64,000 nt of DNA from Stachybotrys elegans (GCA_020746835.1 JAGPNK010000001.1:1302001-1366000), one strand, 5' to 3'. Positions 1-11,795 are shown, counted from the stretch's first letter. Program-made: numbers and translations. The notes: generated by a model not told the origin, from the sequence alone.

Positions 1-885
1 GCACGAAGCGACCATCAATCAAACGCATATGCTCTCTCCTCGCGTGTCTTGGTCACTATCAACGCTGGCCCATAAAACCTAGTGCTAGTATGGCCTTCAA
101 GCTCGAGCTAGACTCCAGGATAAACACTTTATTCTCAATCAACCGCGCCAGCCAAAGTCCGTCCCACTGTTGTGGCTGCGCTTATCAATCATGTGCATGC
201 GCGTTTCAAGTCCGCATTCGCCTGCGTCATCGACTGGCCTCATTTACGTACCAACACGCTGGGTAGAACTCGCAGCATCCAGCCAGGCCTGACACGTACA
301 CCCTGGCTACCTGGCATTATCTTCCGAGCTTCCGGCGCTGCACGATGGCTTTTATTGGCCTGCTGATGCCATCGGTGTCCGAGAGCAATTGATCGTGTAA
401 AATGAGTTGGGTTTCTGCCTCGGAAAGTACCCACATAGCTACTGATACCATGTAGTTTCTCACGGCTAAGACTAGCCCAGGTACTTGGGCTCATGTATCC
501 AGCTTTTGGGGTACTTGCATCGACTAAGTGTCCGACCAGACACTGGAGCCCTGGATCTTGACTTACCTTAGATAAGATTCCTCTCTCCATGATCCATCTA
601 TCCTGTACCTCCCTTGAGCTTGTCGACTTGCAACTCCGCTGCTTCCTCCACCTCCACCCTCTCCGCGTCCTCTCATTCCAAAGACATATTCCTCAAAGCA
701 TGGGCTAGGGAACTTACAGATAGCCCTCTTGCACCACAGCGGTGCCCGTCTGCTACCTCGCACTTCGTCAACTACCTGATACCCGATATCCGGAGTTGCT
801 TCGGCTTCAAGTCCGACGGCGCGCAGCTTGCCCAAGGACCGACCACCCGGCAAAGCTTGCCAACCAACCCCAGGATCTAGCAGCC
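1..885. other. Intergenic, 5' leader of first MFS gene
   Basis: No reading frame here resembles a protein. The last ~280 bases (about 600-690 especially) are rich in C and T, with repeated CTCC/CACC runs. That is usual for the leader just upstream of a filamentous fungal start codon and fits the MFS gene starting at 886. Nothing else stands out. Confidence 0.5.
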
Positions 886-2851
886 ATGGCTGCTGCGAAG
901 GCTACCGATGGCCTCGCAGGCTCCTCCGTGCGCGAGCTGCGACAGGATGCTGAGTCCTCTCCGTTGCTCGGCGCTGGCGCCGACGGCGACGAGAGTCCCC
1001 AAGACTCTGTCAGGGTCCAGTGGAATGGCATGGAGGATTTCGAGGGACTGCCGTGGTGGCGCAAACCTTCCGTCAGCCTCACCCGCAATGTACCTCATGG
1101 CATACCTCTCTAACTGGCGTCCTAGGTATTCTGGCTCCTGGGTCCATACTTGGTGTTCACCCTCGCGTTCGGCGGCATCATTGTCCCCAAGTTAAACCTG
1201 TATGTTTTCTCGTCTTCGCCGCGGTCAGCGATGGCTGCATTTAGAAGAAGGAGAAGAAGAAATCTGCTTCGCCGGCTAACACGAGTCCAGCATACGTGAT
1301 CTGATATGCGACCAGTACTTCGCAGACAAGATACACGTCGACCCGACATTCGGCGTGCAGCCCGTCCTCCTCGGCAGCGATAACCCGCAATGCAGGATCC
1401 CTGAAGTGCAGAAGATTGCCGCCATGTTCTTCCTCGTCATGAACCTCTGCACCGGGCTCCTGAGCGCCATAGTGATCCCCAAGCTGGGCCATCTGTCCGA
1501 CATGTACGGCAGGCGGAGGCTTATGGCCTTTGCGTCCTGTGGAGGACTCACGGGTGAGATCATCACCATCTTGGCTGCCAAGTTCCCCGATGTAGTCGAC
1601 TACCGCTGGTTGGTTCTTGGAAGCATCCTCGACGGCTTGACGGGCTCCTTCACAGCTGGCAGCATCCTCTGTCAGTCGTATACCAGCGACTGCACGCCTC
1701 CATCCAAACGGGCCGTGTCCATGGGCTATATCAATGCCTGCCTGTTTGGTGGTCTGGCGTTTGGACCCATGCTGGCTGCCTACTTCATCAACTGGACTCA
1801 CAGCCTCCTTTCCATCTTCTACGTGGCGCTCGGTTGCCACATCTCCTTCATCATCTTTGTCGGCTTCGTGATTCCAGATTCGCTCTCCAAGAGGCAGCGT
1901 CAATCCTCGCTTGAGAAGTGGGAGAAGCTTCAAGAATCACAACCTGCCGCGCGTGGATCGTGGTTGAGCACCCTCCTTCATGCGAATCCATTCGCGCCCC
2001 TCAAGGCCTTCTGGCCCACTGGTCCAGGCACCTCACTTCGTCTCCGATTGAACCTGGTGGCGCTGGCCGTCATTGACGCTGCCGTTATGGGCACCGCCAT
2101 GGCCGCGGGCCAAGTCATCATCCTGTATGCTGGCTATGCCTTCAACTGGGGCAACTTTGATATGTCTCGCTTCGTGTCAGCAACCTGCCTTGTCCGAGTC
2201 GCTGTGCTCATGGGCGTGTTCCCCGTCGTCAACTACTTTGGCAGGACCCTGCCGGCTCGTCGCCGTGCGGCACTAGGCCTTGCCCCGCGAGACTTGGACG
2301 GAGGCGCCGACAGCATGGACATATGGGTGCTTCGCGTCGCCTTGATGTTTGAGGTTACCGGTTCCATTGGATACATTCTGGGTCGAACTGGGCTGGTGTT
2401 TGCGCTCTCCGGCATGACGGCTTCGGTCGGCGCTCTCGGCAGCGCCACCATCCAGGCCGTCATCACAAAGCATGTGCCTTCTGGCCAGGTTGGCCGAACG
2501 CTGGGAGCCATGGGCTTCATGCATGCCATAGGACGAGTTGTCTCGCCCATCTTCTTCAACAGCCTGTACGCTGCCACAGTGGACAAATTCCCGCAGGCGA
2601 TTTTCGTCCTTCTCGGGAGTTTGTTTGTCGGCTCTCTTCTCGCATCCTTTGTGATCAAACCCCATGGTAAGTCAAACTCCTCAGCGGTTCTCACACACAT
2701 TCTCACCGTTTATATAGTATACTGGGAGACGGTTGCGGAGGAGGCTGAGCCCGAGCAGGAGCCGCTTGTTTCCGGGTCGGAGGGCCTTGATCCCGAAGTC
2801 AGCGCGCGAACGCTGCAGGAGGACCAGTTTCTCATTGGACCAAGTCAGTGA
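886..2851 (+). CDS. MFS transporter, TetA/DHA1-like
   Basis: Integral membrane secondary transporter of the major facilitator superfamily, 589 residues; the substrate cannot be read from sequence. Exons are 886-1071, 1126-1199, 1291-2666 and 2718-2851. The join at the first intron restores PSVFWLLGPY, and the second restores LNLIRDLI. The MFS signature after TM2 reads LGHLSDMYGRRRLM. A soluble acidic N-terminus of about 60 residues contains an SPLLG-type dileucine motif, and the C-terminal tail is acidic. The start at 886 follows a good context (AGCCATGG); the frame is open further upstream but without family-like sequence. The last intron (51 bases) has no stop and keeps frame, so a retained form would carry 17 extra residues. 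Hydrophobic stretches fit 12 helices with a long central loop. A drug or metabolite exporter is likely, but no biosynthetic genes lie nearby. Confidence 0.88.
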
Positions 2852-3473
2852 TTTTCCGTTCCGCAGCATGCATGTTTGTATAGAGTAGCTAGATTGGGTA
2901 TATACAAGGCGTCAGGGGACAGGTCATGGCTGCATCTAACGGGGCGGTGTCGCTCATCAGATACACGTTATCGTAGATATGTACAAGTTTCAAATATATA
3001 TTGCTATTTCCACGTTCAAATGCATGCGTCTATGGATGCGAATACAAGGTGTTATTGCGTACAAACTGCTTGCAGCTGTCCTTCCATTCCAACGCATATT
3101 TCAGCGGAGGGAGGTTCATGTCAAAACGCCCCACAAATCCCAGTCCATCCTCATTCTGCCGCCAACCTATCCGACCTGCCATTTGCTCTCCCCATTCCCT
3201 TGCCTAAGAAACAAGGCCTTGACCTCATCCGTCTTCGCCCAGCGCGCGCATAGTCACTCCTTTTTTTCACGCGCAGTTGCGAAGAACAAGACGGAAATCT
3301 TGTCCGGGCCTTGTGTCTTGATTGACGTCATCTCTCGTCTTGAGCCAATTGGAGCAAAGAGCACCTCCCAGCTCACCCAAAAAAAAAATTCATTATACAA
3401 AACAAAAGGGAAGAAATCAGGCGGCAGGCGGACAAGCTCAGGAGACGCTCGTTTGAGACTTGCAGAGGGGAGC
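2852..3473. other. Intergenic between MFS and HIT genes
   Basis: This 622-base spacer holds the 3' end of the MFS gene and the promoter of the HIT gene. It has an AT-rich patch near 2975-3005, an A-rich run near 3379-3410, and one perfect TGACGTCA palindrome (separate entry). No coding potential was recognised. Confidence 0.5.
3323..3330. promoter_or_regulatory. CRE-like palindrome TGACGTCA
   Basis: A perfect 8-base TGACGTCA palindrome, the consensus for ATF/CREB-type bZIP factors, lies 143 bases upstream of the HIT-gene start codon. The sequence is certain; use as a binding site is inferred. Confidence 0.4.
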
Positions 3474-4210
3474 ATGCTTGGGCAGAGGTTTTTCAGGACT
3501 ACAGCATCTACACCGCGGCATTTGAGATACATCATGACGTCCACCAAGCCGGATGATAGGGTCATCAAGTTTGGGCCGTTTGAGGTCACTAAGCAGGTAT
3601 GCCATATCCCATCATGTGATGAAAGACATCTATCGACCAGGGAGAGGTCACAACTCACTCATTCCATCATGTTTTTTTTTTCGTGGGCCACGGACTGATG
3701 CACAACTCACAGGTCTTCCTCACCACGCCTCACTCCTTCGGCCTCGTCAACCTCAAGCCCATCATCCCAGGCCACATCCTCATCTGCCCGTTCGCGGGGC
3801 ACAAGCGCCTGACGGACCTGTCGCCCGCGGAGACGACGGACCTCTTCACGACGGTGCAGCTGGCGCAGCGCATGCTCGCCCGCGTCTACTTCCCCACGCC
3901 CGACCCGGAGAGCGGCAGCTTCACCGTCGCCGTCCAGGATGGCGCCGAGGCGGGGCAGACGGTGCCGCACGTCCACGTCCACATCATCCCGCGCACCAAG
4001 GGCGACCTGGGGCGGCCCGACGACGTCTACGTCAAGATGGCCGCTGAGGACGGCAACATCGGTGGCGCCCTGTGGGATCAGGCGCGACCTCGTCCGGGGG
4101 GCGAGCTGCCGAGGATTGAGGAGGAGGATCGGAAGGCGAGATCGGCGGGGGAGATGCATGCAGAGGCGGAGAAGTACAAGTCGGCCCTGAAGGATATGGG
4201 CATTGAGTAG
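3474..4210 (+). CDS. HNT2: Fhit-type HIT family dinucleoside polyphosphate hydrolase
   Basis: Likely hydrolyses diadenosine polyphosphates (Ap3A/Ap4A), as the Fhit branch of the histidine-triad family does. Exons 3474-3596 and 3713-4210 join KQ to VFLTTPHSF and give 206 residues. The catalytic triad HVHVHII is at about residues 127-131, preceded by the Fhit-like QDGAEAGQTVP, and the N-terminal half carries NLKPIIPGHILICP. A second in-frame ATG at 3534 would give 186 residues starting MTSTKPDD. The extra 20 residues from 3474 (MLGQRFFRTT onward) are basic and hydroxylated with no acids, like a mitochondrial presequence, so cytosolic and mitochondrial forms are possible. Both ATGs have A at -3. 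The 116-base intron has a T-run before its acceptor. The HINT branch is less likely because the VPHVHVH form is Fhit-like. Confidence 0.9.
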
Positions 4211-7200
4211 TGGGCCGAAAGAGGTGGTTGGATAAGACACCACATATCTGTTATATAGCGGCTGGCCACGGCTCTGTTTTGGATCGAAGAATCTGGGTAA
4301 CTGCAAAGTGGCTTCATAGAGGGGGAATACTTGCACAGGTTGCTGTCCAGTTGGCATGCTTCTATACCCACATCGCAGGGTCAAGCGATGTGACAGAAAC
4401 GGGCTGAGATGCGTGACCAACGCCACAACCATGAAAACTAGGCCAGTGAGGAAAGAAAACGTAACAAGCTCGTTCCAGTGACCCTCATTGCCGAGTCAGA
4501 GCGAGATGACAGCAGCACGGGTACAGGGTAGGCAAAGATCTACTCGGCTGAGGCACCAACAAGACAGCAACTTGCTTATCATCGGGTCGTGCACCACACC
4601 ATTAATGGAATGGGCGCAGCGCATTATGCACCCTCTTGATGTCGAGTCCTGAGAGTGAAGTTGTCCCCAACGACCAATCGAGGAAAGCCGAAAGTACCAG
4701 TGAGTCGTGACATGTGGGGAGGGGTAGGTGTATCAGAACCAGGAACTGCGCTAGGACGGCAACTAACTGTCCAAGAGCCGGATACGGATCCTCGCCATCA
4801 ACCCTTATCAATGTTGGTCGACGAAAGAGGACAAATGTCGTCGGACCCTTTCTTCCACAATCTGAAGTCAAGATAGACATGAGGAGGAAATGTGACCAAA
4901 AGGGTTCATATGCATGTGCAAGAGGAGAAAGAGAAAGCACGCCATCGGGGAGCCCGCCTGTCGACCGCCACTATCATAACGTGGCCCATCCAGAGTCAGC
5001 GGATCGTCGCTGGCCGAGGTATCAGAGTAGAGCAGCGTGTAGGCGCAGAGGCCAGCGAAACAAAGAAACTAAAAGTCCGACACGTCTCTGATGACCCGAG
5101 ATGGGGAGGCTACATTTGTTGATCGCCCCGGGAGATGCCCTCGCGGTGCCTCGCCATCCAGACACCTTTTCCATCTCATCCACATGTGAAGAAAGAAGGG
5201 GTGTCGTCAAATCGTCCCACCTTATTGGCTTGTCCTGTTGTGGTAGTGGTGTGGCACACCATGCATCCCGTTAACGGACCTCGATAGAAGCATGTCGAGC
5301 CGTCAAGGGTGCGATCTGCAAGCGTGAAAGAAGGAGGGAGGAAGAAAGGGGAGAGGGAGAGGAAAAAAAAAACAACAACGACCAAGCAATGGACCCGGCG
5401 CAATGATTCGGACGGCGCTAACAGGAGCCAACTCCGGGAGATTAAGCGGGGGTTTCTTCAGCAAGTGATCACACGAGTACTGTATGACGGGCGAGAGGAC
5501 ATGGGTCATGCCGAGGGCTTAGGGTTGATGCCTTGCTTGCTGCTCACCATGGGCAGACCGATGGCGCGTCCAAGCTCCCTCGATCTTGATGAAAAAGCGG
5601 TGGGCGGATGCACCGTCCTTGTTTCGCGGGAGGTGTTGCGACAAGACATGACATGAGCCGGGCTCAATGTGGTCCGCAGCGGTTAACAGCCAGTATCAAA
5701 GACGGTTGGGGCTGCATGCATGCATGAGGCGGACATGCAGGTCACATATTGATTGCGACAGATACAAGCGAGCCGACGGCCTGCATGAGCCCTCTGCGTC
5801 GCCGAGATAAGAGGTCGGTTGCATGATAAGGATGCAGATGCAAATGGACGGCCGCGTCTGTGTGCATTTGTGTACCATGACGAAATCGGCATGGGACATA
5901 TGATTGAGCAGCAGCAGTGTCTTCCTGAACAAAGTGACAGGCAGCTAGTTGACAAGGGAGTAAAGGCGAGTTGGTGTGAGCAAATTCTTGTTCCCCTGCC
6001 CTGCACCGATGTATTCTGGCCTGTTGTCTCATCACCGAGAGGAGGAATGCGCATGTGCACTTGGCTGCTAGCGTCACCCAAGCACCAGGCCTCACCCGGG
6101 CTTGGCCATGTTGTTAGCTCATAATTATGAAGTAATAGCTACTGCTGTGCATATATCTCCATGTAGACAATGTGACTGATTTCTTGCGCTTGCGGCTTTG
6201 ATAGGTTGCATACACATCGGCCACGGCGGCGCAAGTCAGGAGGACGATTTCTCCGATTTTCTCACGAGCCGGGTCTGATGACTGGTCTTATCGTGCTTCT
6301 GGCCATGGGCAATCTAGGACGGTTGGAGCAAGAGTCTGACGGAATGGTGCTTGCCACCGTAAATCCCATTCTGCCAAAAGTGAGGGGACCATGCTTTGCT
6401 TTGCCAGGTGAGGGGTCATTGCGTCGTATCAGGCCCCGACCGATCAACCTGCCGCATTGCATGCTGCATAGAGGGTGGGTAATGCGTGGCCTGGGTTCGG
6501 CTTCGGCACTGGCGACGAGGGAGTGCAAGGTGGTGGTGAGGATGGAGAAGGTGAATGCAGGTTACTAAGAGGTAGGCGGAGGAGAAAATGAGTGTGTCCA
6601 GACCATCAGTGTAAGTGCCAAACAAGCAGGCGCTAGCGCTCAATGGTCAACCAAGGTGGCCGGCAGCCCATGTGGTGTGGAAATAGCGACCCACAAGGTT
6701 AAAAGAACACAGGCAGTGGCCCGAGTGGAATAAAATGCATTTGGCCCGTGTATGCCTGTAAGCGAGCATGCCTGTGCTGTACGTGGAAGCAAACGGAAGC
6801 AGGCAAGACAAGGAAGTAAGGACAATTGTTCGGCTTGTGAAGGCGTCGGTGGACCCAACCAATCGCACAGAGCGGGAGAAAAGAGCGAAGATGCAGAGCC
6901 GCCGGGGTGGAGCCTTGGCTCTCCGGGCCAGACCATCTACTACCCGGTGTACATGTAGGTAGCGGATGGAAGAAAGGAGCACGCAATCTCCCTTCCTCCA
7001 AGCTGGCCTGTAGCTGGCAAGGTAGGTGCATGGCTGGTTCGCATCATCGGATCGTGATGCCGCCAACAGCTGAAACAGACATGCACGCATCTCATCGCCC
7101 TGCTTCGTCATAGCGAGCCAAGAAATGACGTTAGCATTGGCAAGATCTTGCTTGCTTCGACAACATGGGCGGTTTGGACAAAGCATTGATCCAGATATTG

Positions 7201-7917
7201 ATTGGGTGCGGAAGAGAGGGATAGACATTAACAGAGGGATGAGAGGGTCGAGAGATGTTGTCACGGCCGCCTTGCTGGCCGTCGTCCCGCACTTCCCTAC
7301 CCCAAATGTACAACTAACTATTGGAGTAGCGTGGCGTACATTCCCGTTCTGCGCTGTGTGGGCAGCATGTACGGGCAGCATTCGGCTGTTCTCGTTGTTT
7401 CCACACTGGCTTCTACATACAACTAGTAGTAAGTACCTTCATATCCGAATTCGCTCTACCGGGGCGCTGAGGCACCCACTACATACCTGGTTGGTCCACA
7501 GTGGAGCACGGGCGTGTTGCATGCAGAAGGCACCAGATCCACTCTGGACGACCCCTTGTCACTACCTCACCGGCCTCGAACGCCCCGCGGGTTCCTCCTA
7601 GCAGTATCCCATCAGTTCATTTTTTTCTTTTTCTTTAAACTCTTCCCCCATGACATCCTCTGCTTCTTCTCCTTCTCCTCCCTCTTTCAACTTACACGGA
7701 TTCTCTCGACAAAGCTGCTCTGACTCTAGACATAGTCGGTTGAATTTACCGGGTGCCTTTGCGCTGGTAGCTAGTTCAACTGTGCCTTTGTCCAACAGCA
7801 ACTTTATCCGCCTCGTCACCACTCAACTCATCACTGCCGTTCCAACAGACGCATACACGCCCGCAATATCGACTACGCTGCGTCTGTCGTTGTAAGCTCT
7901 TGCCAAGCAAGGAGATC
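4211..7917. other. Long gene-free stretch (3.7 kb)
   Basis: I find no spliceable reading frame with recognisable protein sequence on either strand; open frames are short and have non-coding composition. The longest (minus, 6647-7381) has no family resemblance. Features seen are a purine-rich run near 5325-5395 and a C/T-rich leader from about 7600 to 7900 that probably belongs to the MFS gene at 7918. The stretch may hold long promoters or a non-coding RNA, but nothing in the sequence proves either. Confidence 0.5.
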
Positions 7918-9676
7918 ATGACCCTAACAAAGCAGACGACTTCCCACAACCATGATGGCTTCCCCACGCTCCAACTCTTCCTCCTGGGTATGTCTCCCCC
8001 TACGCTGTTTTCTCCAGCAGACTGGCATCTGAAACTAACAACTCCCTAGCAATCGTGCGCCTCGCGGAGCCCATTGCCCTCACCTCCATCTACCCATATG
8101 CCTGGGCCCTGATCAAGAGGTTCAAGGTTGGGGCCGATGAAGATGCCTCCTTCTACGCCGGCCTTCTTATCTCCTCCTTTTCCCTCGCCGAGGCCCTGAT
8201 GGGCATGTATTGGGGCGGCCTATCTGACCGCGTTGGTCGCAAGCCTGTCCTGATTCTCGGTTGCGTCGGCACTATGTTCAGCATGGTCATGGTTGGTTTT
8301 GCATCCAACCTTTGGGTTGCCCTGCTTGGCAGAGCTGTCGGTGGTCTTCTGAACGGAAATATCGGCGTCATTCAGACCATGGTTGGCGAACTGGTCACCA
8401 AGCCTGAGCATGAACGTGAGTTGAAACCACTGCTGGAAGAAGAGAGAGAGAAAAAAAAGCAAAAGACAGGAAGAAACCGAACGTTACTAACATTTATTTT
8501 TTAGCCCGCGCTTTTTCTGTCATGCCCTTTGTTTGGAGCATCGGTACCATCATCGGCCCTTGCATTGGAGGCACTTTTGCCGATCCCTCCGAGTCTTGGC
8601 CTCAGATATTCCCCAGGGACGGCCTGTTTGACAGGTTCCCCTACCTCCTCCCCAACCTCATCTGCGCTGCTTTGCTGCTCCTCAGCATCGTCCTGGGCTT
8701 TGTTCTCCTCGAAGAGACTCACCCCGATATGCAGCCCCGTGTGCTGCTTCCTGCAGACACATATGTCTCGGAAGAGACCCCGCTGATGGGAACGTCAGAT
8801 GCCATGAAGCGACCTGCTGTGGATCTGCGCTCCGAGACATATGGTACCATGAGAAGCATCAACAGTGAAATAGCCGAGAGGTGGAACGAGGAAACCCCCG
8901 CTGAGAAGGACACTACAGCCAAGACGACCATCTGGAACAAGCGCATCGTTGGCTTGGTGGTGTCGCTGTGCATCTTCACCTACCACTCCATGACGTACGA
9001 CCACCTCATGCCCATCTTCTTTGAGGATGACCGCGCCGCAGTGCTTCGTAATGTCGGGCTTTCGTCTGCATTCTACTCTCCTGGAGGACTTGGTATGTCC
9101 GTCCGCTCCGTGGGCATGATTATGGCTGTCAACGGAGTGATTGCTCTGTTCATCCAGGCCGTCATCTTCCCCCTGGCAGCGGAGCGGATCGGTGTGTACA
9201 AGCTCTTTCTCATTGTCACCTTCCTCCACCCCATTGCCTATGCCATAGTCCCGTCCCTCCTCTTCGTCCCCGAAGCCGTCCTCTACCCCGCCATCTACTT
9301 CTGCCTCTTCGTCCGCAACCTCCTGTCCATCATCCTCTACCCGCTCCTCCTCATTCTCATTAAGGATGCCACCCCTTCTCCCAGCGCTTTGGGCAAGGTC
9401 AACGGCTTGGCTGCCAGCGCAGGAGCCGCCTGCCGTATGATTGCCCCGCCCATTGCCGGTTATCTCTACACCTTTGGGTCACGACTCGACTGCACCGCCA
9501 TCGCCTGGTATTGCAGCGCCCTGGCAGCCGTCGTAGGCTCTGTGCAGTGTTTCTACGTTCCTCGAGCCCACCATGCCGACCAATCTGAGGAAACCGGCGC
9601 ATCTCCAAGCAAACAAGGTGCCGTCACAGTTCACGTGGCTGAAGTTGAAGCTGACGAAACCGACTCGCTCCTCTGA
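7918..9676 (+). CDS. MFS transporter, TetA/ZIF1-like
   Basis: Second major facilitator superfamily transporter, 535 residues, from a different subgroup than the one at 886. Exons are 7918-7987, 8050-8415 and 8505-9676. The joins restore LQLFLLAIVRLAEPIALTS and PEHEPRAFSVMPFVW, both typical of the fungal and plant ZIFL/TetA-like group. The motif-A loop is GGLSDRVGRKP between TM2 and TM3, followed by GRAVGGLLNGNIGVIQ in TM4-5. The central cytoplasmic loop (about residues 230-300) is hydrophilic, and the C-terminal tail is acidic and ends DSLL. The start at 7918 places FPTLQLF directly before TM1 as in the family. A second ATG at 7951 is in another frame and is not used. Plant relatives move metal chelators or auxin, but the substrate here is unknown. 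Confidence 0.9.
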
Positions 9677-10314
9677 TTCATCATGAAAATCTTGCCCCTA
9701 AAGGCAGTAACCCCATACGGAAGCATTGCTTCAAACATTCTGCACACCACCTCGCTATGAACATCCCCCTTACCTTGCTGTCATATCTCCGCAATCCCTT
9801 GGGTGCGCCAGCATCCCAAGGGTAGGTGTATACACTGAAACCTGTCCATTTGCATGCAATTAGGGACTTTCCCACAAGATGGTAAGCTTGGGTGTTGGTC
9901 CACGAGACATCATGTTGATGAAATGATTGTTTTCTTCTTTCTGGCGTTTTCGGGCTGGGCTAAAAGGATTAATGTATTTCGAATCAGAGTTTTGGAAGCC
10001 GGGGTACAGGTAGAATGGCGTAGGCTAGGATTAATAACGATAGTGATAATATGTATTTGCAAACTCATGGACGTGATTCATTGTGAAGTCAATTGATGGA
10101 TTAATGGTGGTGCTTGAGGCAGTAACAAAGTGGAGGGTCGCCACCCACAATAAGGTACGAAAGTTGGAGAAGGCCTAAAAGTCGAGTCAAAATTTATGGC
10201 TCACAAGTTGCAACCTCAAAAACTAACACCAAGTCTGAAGCTCAGCCGCAAAGCCAGTGGACGAGTGACACACCCTCAAGCAGCCGGCCAGACGGACCAG
10301 GGGACGACGCAAAT
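9677..10314. other. Intergenic, promoter of co-chaperone gene
   Basis: Spacer of 638 bases with the MFS 3' end, a T-rich patch near 9925-9950 and an AT-rich patch near 10025-10100. One heat-shock-like element at 10159-10171 is listed separately. No coding potential was recognised. Confidence 0.5.
10159..10171. promoter_or_regulatory. Heat-shock-element-like GAAnnTTgnnGAA
   Basis: Three correctly spaced five-base units read GAA, TTG, GAA; the consensus is GAA, TTC, GAA, so 8 of 9 fixed positions match. It lies 143 bases upstream of the start codon of a predicted Hsp70/Hsp90 co-chaperone gene. Hsf1 binding is inferred. Confidence 0.35.
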
Positions 10315-11535
10315 ATGAAGATTGAAGAAATAACAGACCAGATGGAAAAGGCCATGAGCCTCCCACCAGACGACTCAGCATCACAGCCTCAGCCCGGCAG
10401 CGATGCGACGGTACCAGCGCTGCCTCCGGGCATGGCGCGCATCAAGAACATGACGGCAGAGGAGATCCTGGCGGACCTGAACAAGTCGCCCCTGTTCATG
10501 ACGGAGATGGAGGAGAACGACGACATCGCGGCGCTGCAGGCCCTCGACTATGAGGGCACGCCGCTGGAGAACGGCTCCGACTTCAAGGAGCGCGGCAACG
10601 AGTCGTTCAAGCTGCGCGGGTACAACGACGCCAAGGAATTCTACACCAAGGGCATCCTGATCCTGGCGGCCGAGGAGCGCAAGCGCAGCCGCGGCGAGGT
10701 GACGACCTCGGGCGAGGACGGGCAGCCGGATTCCGACGAGGAGATTGCCAAGCAGCGCGAGGTGCTCGAGGCGCTCTACGTCAACCGGTCGGCGTGCCAC
10801 CTCGAGCTCAAGAACTACCGCAGCTGCTGGACCGACGGCGCGGCGGCGCTGCGCCTCAACCCGCGCAACCTCAAGGCGTGCTACCGCAGCGCGCGGGCCC
10901 TGCTGGCCGTGGACCGCATCGAGGAGGCCGACGACGTGTGCGCGCGCGGGCTGGCCCTCGACCCGGACAACAAGCCGCTGCGCGCCGTGGCCGACGACAT
11001 TGTCAAGCGGGCGGCGGTGCTCGACGCGCGGCGGGCCAAGGAGGCCGAGCGGCAGGCCCGCGAGAAGCGGCGCGCGTACCTGCTCAAGGCGGCGCTGCAC
11101 GCCCGCGGGATCCGCACGCGCGCCACGGCCCAGCCGCCCGAGATGGAGGACGCCAAGCTGGCGCTGGTGCCGGACCCGGACGACCCGCGCAGCTCCCTCG
11201 TCTTCCCCACGGTGCTGCTGTACCCGCTGGCCCTCGAGTCGGACTTCATCAAGGCCTTTGGCGAGGAGCAGACGCTCGAGGAGCACCTGGGCTACGTGTT
11301 CCCGCTGCCGTGGGACAGGGGCGCCGCGTACAGCCTCGAGAGCATCGAGGCCTACGTCGAGACGGTGGGCGGCGGCCTGCTCAAGATGGGCAAGCGCGTG
11401 CCCCTGCTCAAGGTGCTGGGCACGGGCAAGGTCGAGGTCGTGGATGATGTCGTGCGCATATTCGTCCTCCCCAAGGGCGAGGCCGAGGCGTGGATCAAGA
11501 AGTTCAAGGAGCAAAAGGCGGCCGAGAAGAAGTAG
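10315..11535 (+). CDS. CNS1: Hsp70/Hsp90 co-chaperone, CNS1/TTC4 family
   Basis: Tetratricopeptide co-chaperone that bridges Hsp90 and Hsp70 in client folding. Single exon, 406 residues, close to the family length (about 385-400). The N-terminal part has the family block MTAEEILADLNKSPLFMTEM (about residues 46-65), the three-TPR clamp starts at DFKERGNESFKLRGYNDA (about 89), and later helices include YVNRSACHLELKNYRSC and AALRLNPRNLKACYRSA. A charged linker and the C-terminal 'wheel' domain follow (VFPTVLLYPL, then YVFPLPWDR, then GKRVPLLKVLG). The tail is Lys-rich. Codon use is extremely GC3-rich, which is why long but meaningless frames appear on the other strand. A heat-shock-like element sits upstream. 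Later in-frame ATGs exist at 10342 and 10354, but the first ATG gives a reasonable N-terminus. Confidence 0.93.
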   Translation: MKIEEITDQMEKAMSLPPDDSASQPQPGSDATVPALPPGMARIKNMTAEEILADLNKSPLFMTEMEENDDIAALQALDYEGTPLENGSDFKERGNESFKLRGYNDAKEFYTKGILILAAEERKRSRGEVTTSGEDGQPDSDEEIAKQREVLEALYVNRSACHLELKNYRSCWTDGAAALRLNPRNLKACYRSARALLAVDRIEEADDVCARGLALDPDNKPLRAVADDIVKRAAVLDARRAKEAERQAREKRRAYLLKAALHARGIRTRATAQPPEMEDAKLALVPDPDDPRSSLVFPTVLLYPLALESDFIKAFGEEQTLEEHLGYVFPLPWDRGAAYSLESIEAYVETVGGGLLKMGKRVPLLKVLGTGKVEVVDDVVRIFVLPKGEAEAWIKKFKEQKAAEKK

Positions 11536-11795
11536 ACGTACGTACACCACCTAGGGTCTATGTGCTGGATGGGGGTTACCATTGCTGATGATTTGATCTA
11601 TTTTATGGAAATGACTACTACAACGACCTTACAATGCATAATACAAACAAAGTAACATGACTGTGAGGCGTCGCCGCCGTGCTGATCTTCTTCCTTCTTT
11701 TCTTTGCCCCCGTAACGATGTTATGCCATGCCCAATCCACCCCCTTTTAAAACCCCATCTGGTAGATAGATTTCCACGACAAGTCCGGACCCCCC

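Noticed and set aside
6647..7381. 244-codon minus-strand frame in the gene-free stretch
   Set aside because: Residue composition looks non-coding (many Cys, Ser, His), there are no motifs, and no splice partners extend it.
886..9676. Two MFS transporters with a hydrolase between them as part of a secondary-metabolite cluster
   Set aside because: There is no PKS, NRPS, terpene cyclase, P450 or pathway regulator nearby, and the HIT enzyme is housekeeping.
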